Assembly (NCBI RefSeq): GCF_900114675.1
Contig: NZ_FOZM01000001.1
Coordinates: 1,798,001-1,862,000 of the forward strand
Source: Yoonia litorea
GTDB lineage: Bacteria > Pseudomonadota > Alphaproteobacteria > Rhodobacterales > Rhodobacteraceae
DNA: 64,000 bases
Direction: 5' to 3'
A model generated the notes under the pieces. That model had not been told where the DNA came from. It saw only the letters and a list, made by a program, of their open reading frames with translations, and made no database searches. Made by a program: the position numbers and the translations under genes. Each line of letters starts with the position of its first letter. Position 1 is the stretch's first letter. Positions 35,213 to 44,565 of this stretch are shown here, in pieces.

Positions 35213-35893
35213 ATGGCCATGAAGATCGCAATTCTCACAGGGGCGGGTGTGTCTGCCGAAAGCGGGCTTGGCACCTTCCGCGACAAGGACGGGCTCTGGA
35301 CCAAGTATGACCTCAACGAGGTCGCAACCCCCGAAGGCTTTGCCCGCAATCCCTCATTGGTCCATGAGTTCTACAATGCCAGACGCCGCAATGCGTTAGA
35401 GGCCAGCCACAACGCGGCACATACGGCGCTTGCGGCCCTGCAACAATCGGGCAGGCACGATGTGACGTTGATCACGCAAAACGTCGATGACCTGCATGAA
35501 CGTGCCGGTGCGCGCGGCGTCATCCATATGCATGGGGAACTTATGCGTGCCCTTTGCGCGGCCTGCGGGCATCGCTGGGACGCGCCAGAGGCAATGCATC
35601 CGCAAGACCCCTGCCCTGCCTGCACCGCGGCGCGCACACGACCGGATATCGTCTGGTTTGGCGAGATCCCCTATCACATGGACCGTCTGGCAGGCGCGGT
35701 CGAGACGGCCGACCTTTTTGTTGCAATCGGCACCTCGGCTGAGGTCTATCCTGCGGCCGGTCTGGTCGAGATCGCGCGCGGTGAGACGCTTGAGATCAAC
35801 CTCGCTCCTTCGGCGCGCGCCAATGCGTTTGACACACATCGTTACGGTCCGGCATCAGAGGTCGTTCCGGCTTGGGTAGCCGCGTTGATCTGA
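35213..35893 (+). CDS. cobB: Sir2-family NAD-dependent protein deacylase
   Basis: 226 aa. NAD-binding GAGVSAESGLGTFR, TQNVDDLHERAG, catalytic His in IHMHGELM, a four-Cys zinc site (CAAC and CPAC), and FGEIPYHMDRL / GTSAEVYPAAG complete the class III sirtuin pattern. The sequence near Tyr/Arg of the acyl pocket (FYNARRR) resembles desuccinylase-competent CobB. ATG 35213 follows no clear ribosome site and may be used leaderless (TAGTATGG). Acetylated targets include acyl-CoA synthetases such as PrpE in other bacteria. Confidence 0.93.
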   Translation: MAMKIAILTGAGVSAESGLGTFRDKDGLWTKYDLNEVATPEGFARNPSLVHEFYNARRRNALEASHNAAHTALAALQQSGRHDVTLITQNVDDLHERAGARGVIHMHGELMRALCAACGHRWDAPEAMHPQDPCPACTAARTRPDIVWFGEIPYHMDRLAGAVETADLFVAIGTSAEVYPAAGLVEIARGETLEINLAPSARANAFDTHRYGPASEVVPAWVAALI

Positions 35894-35937
35894 TCCTTCG
35901 GGCTGGACCTTTCCTAGCTGACCCGTATGAAGGAGCC

Positions 35938-36942
35938 ATGAGCACGACACGCGATATTCCTGCATTGGCTGATGCGATCAAATCCGGCGAGCGGCGCGCC
36001 CTGGCGCGCGCGATCACCCTTGTCGAAAGCGGCCGCGCCGATCACCGCGCAGAGGCGCTGGATTTGCTGGATCGGCTCGGCACCGACAGGCAGGCGTTGC
36101 GTATCGGCCTCTCGGGCACGCCGGGCGTCGGCAAATCGACATTTATCGAAAGCTTTGGCCTGATGCTGACCGGCATGGGCAAGCGCGTGGCGGTGCTGGC
36201 GGTTGATCCTTCCTCTGCCCGGTCGGGCGGCTCGATCCTTGGTGACAAAACCCGCATGGACCAGCTTTCGCGTGATCCCAACGCGTTTATCCGCCCTTCG
36301 CCAAGCCAGTCCCAGTTGGGGGGTGTCGCGCGCCGCTCACGTGAGGCCGTGGCCTTGTGCGAGGCTGCCGGATTTGATGTTGTGCTGATCGAGACCGTGG
36401 GCGTGGGCCAGTCAGAAACCGTTGTGGCGCAGATGGCCGATTTATTCGTGCTGTTGCTGGCCCCAGCCGGAGGCGATGAGTTGCAAGGCGTCAAGCGCGG
36501 CATCATGGAAATGGCCGATCTTATTCTGGTCAATAAAGCCGATGGTGAACTGAAGTCCCAAGCCACGCGCACCTGTGCCGATTATGCCGGGGCGCTGCGG
36601 CTTTTGCGCAAGCGCCCGCAGGACCCTGAGGGGTTTCCCAAGGCGCTGACGATCTCTGCGCTGGAGGCCAACGGGCTGTCGGCGGCATGGGACGAAATGC
36701 AGACCCTTGCAGACTGGCGCAAGGATCAGGGTATCTGGGCGGCTACCCGCGAGGCGCAGGCGGGTTTCTGGTTCGGCGAAGACGTGCGCCACGGCCTGCT
36801 GTCGCTCTTGCAAAGTGATCCGCAAATGGCGGCGGCGGTGGCCTCTGCCGAAGCGCAGGTCAAGGCCGGCGCGCGCACCCCGGCAGCGGCGGCGGCAGAG
36901 GTTCTGGCCCCTTTGCAAAAGCGGCTTGCGGCCAATTCCTGA
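35938..36942 (+). CDS. meaB: Methylmalonyl-CoA mutase-associated GTPase MeaB
   Basis: G3E-family P-loop GTPase that protects and loads the B12 cofactor of methylmalonyl-CoA mutase. 334 aa. Walker A GTPGVGKSTF, VLAVDPSSARSGGSILGDKTRM (the MeaB switch region), ETVGVGQSE and the guanine motif NKAD are all present. ATG 35938 has AAGGAG just ahead. With mce and prpE it points to propionate metabolism through methylmalonyl-CoA, although no mutase gene is in the window. Confidence 0.95.
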   Translation: MSTTRDIPALADAIKSGERRALARAITLVESGRADHRAEALDLLDRLGTDRQALRIGLSGTPGVGKSTFIESFGLMLTGMGKRVAVLAVDPSSARSGGSILGDKTRMDQLSRDPNAFIRPSPSQSQLGGVARRSREAVALCEAAGFDVVLIETVGVGQSETVVAQMADLFVLLLAPAGGDELQGVKRGIMEMADLILVNKADGELKSQATRTCADYAGALRLLRKRPQDPEGFPKALTISALEANGLSAAWDEMQTLADWRKDQGIWAATREAQAGFWFGEDVRHGLLSLLQSDPQMAAAVASAEAQVKAGARTPAAAAAEVLAPLQKRLAANS

Positions 36943-37004
36943 ACTGACGCGGGGACGGAGTGACAGCACCGGCTGAAATTCCCGCTCAGGGCTGGCAAAG
37001 CGGG

Positions 37005-37033
37005 TTGACGGGGTCACGGAATCCGCCTATCTC
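37005..37033 (+). promoter_or_regulatory. Candidate sigma-70 promoter of rpmB
   Basis: TTGACG at 37005-37010, a 17-bp spacer and TATCTC at 37028-37033, about 100 bp upstream of the L28 ATG. Spacing is ideal and the -35 box is nearly consensus. Confidence 0.55.
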
Positions 37034-37134
37034 GCGCTGATCTTATGCACGACCCTGCGGCTGCGGGGTTCTAACCCGACTCACGAGGCCCCGACGATTT
37101 GGTCGGCAGAGCCGCAAGAACAAGGAAGAAGCTC

Positions 37135-37416
37135 ATGTCGCGCCGTTGCGAACTGACTGGAAAAGGCCCGATGTCTGGCAACAATGTCAGCCACGCCAAA
37201 AACCGTACCCGCCGTCGTTTTCTGCCAAACCTGCAGGATGTCACTCTGCAGTCTGACGTGCTTGGCCGGTCATTCAAATTCAAAGTATCAAGTGCTGCTT
37301 TGCGCACGGTAGATCACCGCGGTGGTCTGGACGCTTTCATGGCGAAAGCAAAGGATGCTGAACTTTCCGCTGAGGCGCTGAAGGTCAAAAAGCAGATCCT
37401 GAACGCAGCCGCCTAA
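37135..37416 (+). CDS. rpmB: 50S ribosomal protein L28
   Basis: 93 aa, basic. [20 protein letters not shown] and [10 protein letters not shown] are the L28 signatures. ATG 37135 follows AAGGAAGAAGCTC; the alternative upstream start is unsupported. No CxxC zinc pair remains beyond the single Cys5, which is usual for this L28 class. Preceded by a good promoter and followed by a terminator, so it is a single-gene unit. Confidence 0.96.
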   Translation: MSRRCELTGKGPMSGNNVSHAKNRTRRRFLPNLQDVTLQSDVLGRSFKFKVSSAALRTVDHRGGLDAFMAKAKDAELSAEALKVKKQILNAAA

Positions 37417-37441
37417 ATCGCAGCCGCACCAAAGATGATGT

Positions 37442-37470
37442 AAACCCGTCTGATCTTCAGGCGGGTTTTT
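37442..37470 (+). terminator. Rho-independent terminator after rpmB
   Basis: Twelve-base-pair stem (AAACCCGTCTGA with TCAGGCGGGTTT, one G-U pair), TCT loop and a T-run, 25 bp behind the rpmB stop. Confidence 0.88.
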
Positions 37471-37523
37471 CATTTCGGGCAGGCCAACTGGTCATGCCAG
37501 AGGTGATGTGGCACATCTGCCCT

Positions 37524-39929
37524 ATGACCACCCTGCCGATTGATCCTGTCCTACCAGATGTGACGGCCGCGCTTGCGCGCCAGGGCCGTGTTGTCCTGCA
37601 AGCGCCGCCAGGGGCCGGCAAGACAAGCCGCGTGCCACTGGCGATCCTGCAGGCAGGGCTGACTGACCAGAAGATCATCATGCTTGAACCCAGACGGCTG
37701 GCGGCGCGCGCCGCAGCCGAACGGCTGGCAGAGGGCCTTGGGGAGCCTGTCGGCAAGACGGTGGGCTACCGGATGCGCGGTGACAGCAAGGCAGGCCAGC
37801 GCATCGAAGTCGTCACCGAAGGTATTCTGACGCGGATGGTGCAGTCAGATCCCGAATTGACCGGGGTCGGTGTCGTGATCTTTGACGAATTCCACGAACG
37901 CTCTCTGAACGCCGATCTCGGTCTGGCATTGACATGGGAAGTGCGCGAGGCCCTCAGACCCGATCTGATGGTGGTTGTCATGTCGGCCACGCTCGATGCA
38001 GCCCCTGTCGCGGCGATGCTGGATGACGCCCCTATCGTCACCTCCGAAGGGCGGACTTTTCCTGTCGAGACCCGCTATCTGGATCAGGCCGTCCCAAAGA
38101 CAGTCAGGTTCGCGCAGGCAGCGACCGATCTTGTGCACAAAGCTGTATCAGAGACTGAAGGTGGCGTTCTGGTCTTTCTGCCGGGTGAAGGGGAGATCAG
38201 ACGCGTAGAGGCCGGTTTGCGGGGACGGCTGTCGCCTGACTGCGTGATCAGGCCGCTGTTTGGTGCAATGCCGTTTGCACAACAGCGCAAGGCGATCAGG
38301 CCAGAACCACAGGGCCGCAAGATTGTGCTGGCCACATCCATTGCAGAAACCTCGCTGACCATCGAGGATATCCGCGTCGTCGTTGATGCCGGGCGCGCAA
38401 GACGCGCGCGGTTCGACCCCAGTTCCGGCATGTCGCGGCTTGTGACCGAAGCGGTCAGCAGCGCAGAGGCCACACAGCGCGCCGGACGTGCTGGCCGTGT
38501 GGCCGAAGGGTTTGCCTATAGGATGTGGACCAAAGGGGCACATGGGGCATTGCAACCGTTCCCGCCTGCCGAGATTGAAGCGGCTGATCTGGCGGGGCTC
38601 GCGCTTGAGCTTGCGATGTGGGGCAGCGAGGCGTTGAGTTTCCTGACACCCCCGCCAGAAGGGGCTTTGAAAGAGGCGCAATCCCTTCTGCAAAGTCTGG
38701 GGGCATTGGACGAGGGAAAGCGGATCACGGCGCACGGGCGCGCCTTGGCCGCAATCCCGTTGCATCCGCGTCTGGGTCACATGTTGCGCGTTGCAGGCGC
38801 ACAAGCTGCCCCGCTTGCGGCGCTGCTGGCAGCACGCGATCCTTTGCGCGGCGCGCCGGTTGATCTGTCGCTGCGGATGAAAGCAATCGACGGGCACTAT
38901 GACGGGCCCGGTGCGGTCAGCCATGCAGCCCTTGCCCAGATCAGGCCGGAGGCGAAGCGCCTCGCGCATGGCCTGACCGAAGGCGCACCGCTCTCGCTGG
39001 GGCAAATGGCAGCACTCGCCTATCCTGACCGTGTTGCGCTGCGCCGCAAAGGCAATGACGCGCGCTATGTCCTTTCGGGTGGCAAAGGCGCAGTGTTGTC
39101 AAACGAAGACCCGCTGGCTGGTGAACGGCTGCTGGTTGTGTCTGACCTTGATGGCGACACGCGTGAAGCGCGCATCAGGCAAGCCGTACCAATCGCAGAT
39201 GCCGCCTTCAGACAGATCTTCGCCGATCAGATCGCGTGGCAAGACGTGTGTGTGTGGTCCAAACGCGATAGCCGTGTTCTGAGCCGGAGGCAGGAACGCT
39301 TTGGTGCGCTTGTCCTTGATGACCGGAGCTGGAGCGACGCGCCAGCAGAGGCTCTAGCTGCAGCCATGTTAGAGGGCATACGCCAGATCGGTCTGCCCTG
39401 GCGCGATGCCACGTTGCGGTTTCGGGCGCGTGTTGCCTTGGTTGACGGGCTTCCTGCGATGGACGACGACAGCCTGCTGGCAAACCTTGAGACATGGCTT
39501 TTGCCGCATCTGCGTGACGTGCGCACGGCAGAGCAATGGAAGTCATTCGATCTCTTGCCTGCTTTGCGGGCGATGCTGGACTGGGACCAGATGCAGCAGT
39601 TGGACCGCGCCGCACCCGCCCATTTTGAAACGCCGCTGGGGCGGCATATTCCCATCGACTATAGCGGGGACGCACCAGAGATTACCCTGCGCCTGCAAGA
39701 GATGTTTGGCGTGACGACACACCCTGTCGTTGCCGGCCGCCCTTTGCGGGTGACTTTGCTGTCTCCGGGACAAAAGCCTGTTCAGGTCACGCAGGATATT
39801 GTGGGGTTCTGGGCCACGTCCTATGCGGATGTCCGGCGCGATATGCGCGGGCGTTACCCCAAGCACCCGTGGCCTGAAGACCCTACGCAAGCGGATCCAA
39901 CTTTGCGTGCCAAACCGCGCGGGCGTTGA
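37524..39929 (+). CDS. hrpB: ATP-dependent RNA helicase HrpB
   Basis: DEAH-type helicase of unknown cellular substrate. 801 aa. Walker A APPGAGKTSRVPL, DEFHERS (the DExH box), SATLDA, ATSIAETSLTI and QRAGRAGR make up the conserved helicase motifs, followed by HA2-like and the HrpB C-terminal domain ending near RYPKHPWPEDP. I chose ATG 37524 (MTTLPIDPVL) since homologues begin there; ATG 37494 is possible and neither has a clear ribosome site. Confidence 0.93.
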   Translation: MTTLPIDPVLPDVTAALARQGRVVLQAPPGAGKTSRVPLAILQAGLTDQKIIMLEPRRLAARAAAERLAEGLGEPVGKTVGYRMRGDSKAGQRIEVVTEGILTRMVQSDPELTGVGVVIFDEFHERSLNADLGLALTWEVREALRPDLMVVVMSATLDAAPVAAMLDDAPIVTSEGRTFPVETRYLDQAVPKTVRFAQAATDLVHKAVSETEGGVLVFLPGEGEIRRVEAGLRGRLSPDCVIRPLFGAMPFAQQRKAIRPEPQGRKIVLATSIAETSLTIEDIRVVVDAGRARRARFDPSSGMSRLVTEAVSSAEATQRAGRAGRVAEGFAYRMWTKGAHGALQPFPPAEIEAADLAGLALELAMWGSEALSFLTPPPEGALKEAQSLLQSLGALDEGKRITAHGRALAAIPLHPRLGHMLRVAGAQAAPLAALLAARDPLRGAPVDLSLRMKAIDGHYDGPGAVSHAALAQIRPEAKRLAHGLTEGAPLSLGQMAALAYPDRVALRRKGNDARYVLSGGKGAVLSNEDPLAGERLLVVSDLDGDTREARIRQAVPIADAAFRQIFADQIAWQDVCVWSKRDSRVLSRRQERFGALVLDDRSWSDAPAEALAAAMLEGIRQIGLPWRDATLRFRARVALVDGLPAMDDDSLLANLETWLLPHLRDVRTAEQWKSFDLLPALRAMLDWDQMQQLDRAAPAHFETPLGRHIPIDYSGDAPEITLRLQEMFGVTTHPVVAGRPLRVTLLSPGQKPVQVTQDIVGFWATSYADVRRDMRGRYPKHPWPEDPTQADPTLRAKPRGR

Positions 39930-39996
39930 GCCGGATTTGCCTTCGCCCTGTGGATATGTTACTTTTTATCAATAATAAGAGCATATTGGCGGGTAT

Positions 39997-40485
39997 ATGT
40001 CATCTGTTGACACATCCTATTGGACTGGACCCAAGGGTTTGGACCTTGATCCGGCTGCGATTTCGCAGGTCGGGGCGCTTTGCCTGCGTGACGGCGCGGC
40101 AGGGCCCGAGGTGCTTTTCGTCAAGTCCTCTCGCGGGCGCTGGATCATCCCCAAGGGCTGGCCGGAGGATCATCTGACTGATCGCGAAACGGCCCGCGCC
40201 GAAGCCTGGGAAGAGGCGGGTGTGCGCAAGGGCAAGATTAGCAAGACGCCGGTTGGCGGCTACATGACCGAAAAGCGGTACGATGACGGCCGCCGCATTC
40301 CCTGCCATGTCAGCGTTTATCGCATTGATGTCCGCAAGACGGCCAGGACCTATCCGGAGGCCGGTATGCGCAGGCGCAAATGGCTGCCGCTGAGCAAAGC
40401 GATCAAGAAAACCAAAGACCGCGGGTTGCGTGCGTTTCTAAAGGCTTATCTGGATCAGGCAGAGCCGCTGAAATCGGCAGCCTGA
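39997..40485 (+). CDS. Nudix hydrolase with altered Nudix box
   Basis: 162 aa. The Nudix helix reads GWPEDHLTDRETARAEAWEEAGV: the EE core metal ligands (EAWEEAG) are intact, but the usual first Glu and the Arg before the core are Leu and Ala, as in some diphosphoinositol-polyphosphate hydrolase-like proteins. The substrate cannot be told. The flanking WIIPKGW and the MRRRKWLPLSKA ending are typical of that subgroup. ATG 39997 has weak ribosome support (GGCGGGTAT). Convergent with argF. Confidence 0.88.
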   Translation: MSSVDTSYWTGPKGLDLDPAAISQVGALCLRDGAAGPEVLFVKSSRGRWIIPKGWPEDHLTDRETARAEAWEEAGVRKGKISKTPVGGYMTEKRYDDGRRIPCHVSVYRIDVRKTARTYPEAGMRRRKWLPLSKAIKKTKDRGLRAFLKAYLDQAEPLKSAA

Positions 40486-40495
40486 TCCTCTTGCA

Positions 40496-41401
40496 TCAGA
40501 CACCCAAGCAGTAGCGCATGATCGCCTTCTGCGCGTGCAGGCGGTTCTCGGCCTCATCGAAAATCACCGAATGCGGGCCATCCATAACGCTGCTGGTCGC
40601 CTCGTCGTCGCGGTGGGCGGGCAGGCAGTGCATGAACAGGCTGTCCTCCTTGGCCTTGGCCATCAGCGCGTCATTCACCTGATACCCCCTTAGCTGGTTG
40701 TGCCGCCGCTCGCGCGCCGATTGGGGATCGTGCATGCTGACCCAAGTGTCTGTGACCACAAGATCGGCCCCTTCGACAGCCTCATTGGGATCGCGGACCG
40801 TGGTGTAAAGGCCGGTCAGAGCCGGTTCAGGGTCCAATGGCGGCGGGCCGGTAAAGACCAGATCGAACTCGAACTGTTTGGCGGCGTGAGCGAAACTGGC
40901 AAAGACGTTGTTGCCGTCACCTGACCAGACCACCTTTTTGCCTTTGATGGGGCCGCGGTGTTCTTCGAAGGTCATGATGTCAGCCATGATCTGGCAGGGA
41001 TGCGTGCGGTTGGTCAGACCGTTGATCACGGGCACGGTGGCATATTCGGCCATATCCAGCAGCGTCTGTTCTTCAAAGGTGCGGATCATGATCAGGTCCA
41101 CGTATCGCGACAGAACCCGCGCCGTGTCGGCGATGGTCTCGCCATGGCCAAGCTGCATGTCCGCACCGGATAGCACCATGGTCTGCCCGCCCATCTGGCG
41201 GACCCCAACATCAAAGGAAACGCGCGTCCGGGTTGAAGGTTTTTCAAAGATGAGCGCGACCATATGCCCGGCCAGCGGCTGTTCGGCGTCTGGCGTGCCT
41301 TTGGGTTTGCCTGCGCGCGCGGTTTTCATGGCTTGCGCGTTGTCGATGATGCCGCGCAAAGCGTCTGTTGGAGTGACGTTGATATCTAGAAAATGGTTCA
41401 T
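40496..41401 (-). CDS. argF: Ornithine carbamoyltransferase
   Basis: Forms citrulline from ornithine and carbamoyl phosphate. 301 aa with the carbamoyl-phosphate motif [13 protein letters not shown], the ornithine site DTWVSM and the [12 protein letters not shown] motif with catalytic Cys. Length and motifs are normal. It is the last gene of argD-GNAT-argF; a 40-bp gap separates it from the GNAT gene. Confidence 0.96.
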   Translation of the reverse strand: MNHFLDINVTPTDALRGIIDNAQAMKTARAGKPKGTPDAEQPLAGHMVALIFEKPSTRTRVSFDVGVRQMGGQTMVLSGADMQLGHGETIADTARVLSRYVDLIMIRTFEEQTLLDMAEYATVPVINGLTNRTHPCQIMADIMTFEEHRGPIKGKKVVWSGDGNNVFASFAHAAKQFEFDLVFTGPPPLDPEPALTGLYTTVRDPNEAVEGADLVVTDTWVSMHDPQSARERRHNQLRGYQVNDALMAKAKEDSLFMHCLPAHRDDEATSSVMDGPHSVIFDEAENRLHAQKAIMRYCLGV

Positions 41402-41441
41402 TGTTTTCGCTGAAGATTTGGGGGCACCGGGGCCCGGAAAC

Positions 41442-41924
41442 TCATAGATGGGTCATAACCTGCACAAGGCGCCCATCGCGGGTCGACGCCAGACGACGCT
41501 TCATAAAGCCGGACTGACTGAAAATACGGATGGCGCTGGTATCGGTGGTATTGGGACCGACTGCAACCATAGGATAGTGTCGTCGCAAATCGCGGACGTA
41601 ACTGTCGATATAGCCCGCCGAATGCCCCTGCCCCAGAAACTGCGTGTCACCAACAAAGGTTGCCATCACCCGTGCACCTTGCGGCAGGTCCGCGTACTGC
41701 GGCAAATCGAACGCTCTGGCGTCGTGGTCATGCACATAGGCGAAAGGCTGATTGATCAGGCTTACCAGTGACATGTCGATCTGCGGATTATCCATATCCT
41801 GCTCCATCAGCGTAAGCTGCCGTTCCGCGTCGGGCCACCAGACCCTGACATGCGCCTCCTGTAGCCAGCGGCGCATGAGGGGCAGGTCTGACCGGCCCAG
41901 TCTGCGGAAGGTATAATTACGCAT
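41442..41924 (-). CDS. GNAT acetyltransferase embedded in the arginine cluster
   Basis: 160 aa, resembling aminoglycoside 6'-N-acetyltransferase/siderophore-type GNATs: [21 protein letters not shown] at the start, then [16 protein letters not shown], where the usual acetyl-CoA R/QxxGxG/A loop is QFLGQGH, and ending [12 protein letters not shown]. Its ATG overlaps the argD stop by 8 nt, so it is translated with the arginine genes. The native substrate may be an amino acid or lysine side chain rather than an antibiotic. Confidence 0.85.
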   Translation of the reverse strand: MRNYTFRRLGRSDLPLMRRWLQEAHVRVWWPDAERQLTLMEQDMDNPQIDMSLVSLINQPFAYVHDHDARAFDLPQYADLPQGARVMATFVGDTQFLGQGHSAGYIDSYVRDLRRHYPMVAVGPNTTDTSAIRIFSQSGFMKRRLASTRDGRLVQVMTHL

Positions 41925-43098
41925 CGGCCTCCGTCATGGTTGTTGCGGCGGCATCGAGGCGTTTGATCGCCTCGTCAATCTCGGCATCTGTAATTGTCAG
42001 CGCAGGCAACAGACGGATCACGTTGTCGGCTGCGGGGACTGTCAGGATGTTCTGCGCATAGCCGGCTGCGACCACGTCGGTGTTTGTTGTCTTGCACTTC
42101 AGTCCCAGCATCAGCCCGGACCCGCGCACAGTTTCAAAGACGTCCGGATGAGCGGCCACAAGCCCTTCAAGCTTTTGGCGCAAGTGGCCCGCCTTGCGGT
42201 TCACCTCTGCCAGAAAGGCATCATCGGCCACGATTTCCATGACCTTCGCGCCGACCGCGCAGGCCAATGGGTTGCCGCCGTATGTGGATCCATGCGTTCC
42301 GGCGGTCATGCTGGAGGCCGCGTTCTCAGTGGCGAGGACCGCGCCAAGCGGGAAGCCGCCGCCGATCCCTTTGGCGACCATCATGATGTCAGGTGTAATT
42401 CCCGCCCATTCATGCGCAAAAAGCTTGCCGGTCCGGCCCATCCCGCATTGCACCTCGTCAAAGATGAGCAAGATACCGTGCTGGTCGCAAAGGTCCCGCA
42501 GCCCTTTGAGGCATTGATCCGGTAGCGGACGGATACCGCCCTCGCCCTGCACCGGCTCGACCAAAATCGCGGCGATCTTGTCAGAGACCGCCGACTGCAA
42601 AGCATCGTGGTCGCCAAACTCCAGATGCGTGAAGCCAGGCAACAACGGGCCAAAGCCTTTGGTCATCTTTTCGGAGCCGGCAGCAGAGATACCGGCGCTG
42701 GAACGGCCATGGAACGACCCTGAGAAGGTGATGATCTCCGTACGGTCAGGCTGGCCTTTGTCGTACCAGTATTTGCGTGCCATCTTGACGGCAAGCTCGC
42801 AGGATTCAGTGCCTGAGTTGGTAAAGAACACCGTATCGGCGAATGTCTGATCCACCAGCGCATCTGCCAGCTTTTGCTGCGCAGGGATGTTGTAGAGGTT
42901 GGACACGTGCCACAGCGCCTGCGCCTGATCAGTCAGGGCCGCAACCAAAGCAGGATGTGCATGGCCCAATGCATTGACCGCAATTCCAGCCCCAAGATCG
43001 AGAAAATGTCGTCCATCCGCCTCTGTCAGCCAGGAGCCTTCGCCGGAGACAAATGTCAGCGGCGCACGGTTATAGGTCGGCAGAATAGAAGCGATCAT
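41917..43098 (-). CDS. argD: Acetylornithine aminotransferase
   Basis: PLP enzyme of arginine (and possibly lysine) synthesis; also used for succinyl-diaminopimelate. 393 aa class III aminotransferase. FTNSGTESCELAVKMARK binds PLP phosphate, ILIFDEVQCGMGRTGKLF carries the Asp, and the PLP Lys lies in MMVAKGIGGGFPLGA. Length is standard. Start at ATG 43098 follows AGGAAGATCGCG. Two genes, the GNAT and argF, follow on the same strand. The 267-bp region upstream (43099-43365) holds no recognisable gene. Confidence 0.94.
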   Translation of the reverse strand: MIASILPTYNRAPLTFVSGEGSWLTEADGRHFLDLGAGIAVNALGHAHPALVAALTDQAQALWHVSNLYNIPAQQKLADALVDQTFADTVFFTNSGTESCELAVKMARKYWYDKGQPDRTEIITFSGSFHGRSSAGISAAGSEKMTKGFGPLLPGFTHLEFGDHDALQSAVSDKIAAILVEPVQGEGGIRPLPDQCLKGLRDLCDQHGILLIFDEVQCGMGRTGKLFAHEWAGITPDIMMVAKGIGGGFPLGAVLATENAASSMTAGTHGSTYGGNPLACAVGAKVMEIVADDAFLAEVNRKAGHLRQKLEGLVAAHPDVFETVRGSGLMLGLKCKTTNTDVVAAGYAQNILTVPAADNVIRLLPALTITDAEIDEAIKRLDAAATTMTEADA

Positions 43099-43365
43099 CG
43101 CGATCTTCCTTTGAGATATGCCCGATTGGTTCAGAACCTTTCAGGGGTGTCAACAATGTTAAGGGGTTATGAATGGCAGGACAAAAGGCGGCGCGGTTTA
43201 GCGTCGGCGTCGGGTTTCGTTTGTCGTCTGCATCATCATGCGCCTTCATTAGACGAGCGGCTGGCTTTGGGGAACCCCCTTTTTGGATGCAGTCGCACCT
43301 TGCCGGAATTTCTCACCTGACCAGCGCAAGTGTGATAAACTTGCCCGCAAACCGGGGGATTTATC

Positions 43366-44526
43366 ATGGCACAACCGACTACGACGGTCCTTGTTGGGAC
43401 GACCAAAGGCGCATTTCTCGTGCAGGCTGCGAAAGACCGGCAAGACTGGTCGGTCCGCGGTCCGTTCTGCAATGGCAAGTCAATCGGACATATCATCGGC
43501 GATCCGCAGACAGGGCGCATCTGGGCTGGTGGAGGCGGTGATTTCTTCGGCGCCAGCATCTGGCGGTCCGATGATGGCGGTGCCACATGGACACAAACCC
43601 GGCTGACAAGCGGCCAGATTGATCAATGGGCAGCGAGCGATCCGGAGTTTGCAAAATCCATGGGTGTCACAGGCGACCCCCTCCCCTTCGGTGACAGCTT
43701 CACAGATATCTGGTCGCTGCATTACGACAATGGCACGCTTTACATGGGCACAAAGCCTGCCTCGCTACTGCGCAGCACCGACAACGGCGAGACCTGGGAA
43801 AAGCTCGATGGTTTAACGGACCATCCTTCTGCCGAAAGCTGGAATCCGGGCGCTGCGGGGCTTGTTCTGCATACGATCGTGACGACACCGGAGGATCCGA
43901 AGAAGGTCTGGGTCGGCATTTCCGCCGCCGGTGTCTTTGCCACCGAGGATGGTGGCGCAACATGGGAGCGTCGCAACCGGCTGACCAATGCCGCAGCCTG
44001 CGAGGGTCACCATCATCCTGCAGCCCCGTCTGGCGGAGACGTAGGCCACTGTGTACACAACATGATGCGCGCGCCTGCTGACGGTGATGTGCTTTATCAA
44101 CAGAACCACCACGGTGTCTGGCGGTCCCGTGATGGCGGGCGCAGTTGGGATGACATCAATGCGGGCCTGCCTTCGACTTTCGGGTTTCCCATCAGGGTGC
44201 ATCCGCGTGATCCCGATACGGTCTGGACCTTACCGCTCAACGGTGACAGCGCTGGACGCTTCCCGCCAGATGCCGCGGCGGCTGTGTGGCGGACCAGAGA
44301 CGCCGGCCAAAGTTGGGAAGCGTGCCGAAATGGTCTGCCTCAGGAGGGATGCTTCTTTACCGTGCTGAGGCAGGCGATGGCCGGCGACACACGCGATCCT
44401 GCCGGTGTCTATTTCGGCACCAACAGTGGATCGGTCTTTGCCAGCTTTGACGAAGGCGACAGTTGGGACGAAATTGCGCGTCACCTGCCGACGATCCTTG
44501 CCGTTGAGGTGCTTGAGGCGCACTAG
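43366..44526 (+). CDS. Asp-box (BNR) beta-propeller protein, sialidase/VPS10-like
   Basis: 386 aa, cytosolic (no signal peptide). Six Asp-box repeats, SxDxGxTW, are visible: SDDGGATW near residue 68, STDNGETW near 137, TEDGGATW near 192, SRDGGRSW near 252, TRDAGQSW near 310 and SFDEGDSW near 366. Six evenly spaced boxes fit a beta propeller. No sialidase catalytic triad is obvious, so a binding or unknown enzymatic role is more likely. ATG 43366 follows GGGGGATTTATC. Its repeat count and HHHP stretch (EGHHHPAAPSGG) make it worth a structural look. Confidence 0.85.
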   Translation: MAQPTTTVLVGTTKGAFLVQAAKDRQDWSVRGPFCNGKSIGHIIGDPQTGRIWAGGGGDFFGASIWRSDDGGATWTQTRLTSGQIDQWAASDPEFAKSMGVTGDPLPFGDSFTDIWSLHYDNGTLYMGTKPASLLRSTDNGETWEKLDGLTDHPSAESWNPGAAGLVLHTIVTTPEDPKKVWVGISAAGVFATEDGGATWERRNRLTNAAACEGHHHPAAPSGGDVGHCVHNMMRAPADGDVLYQQNHHGVWRSRDGGRSWDDINAGLPSTFGFPIRVHPRDPDTVWTLPLNGDSAGRFPPDAAAAVWRTRDAGQSWEACRNGLPQEGCFFTVLRQAMAGDTRDPAGVYFGTNSGSVFASFDEGDSWDEIARHLPTILAVEVLEAH

Positions 44527-44565
44527 CCCACTTGTCTCTGACCAAAGAGCGCGTCACAGAGGCGC

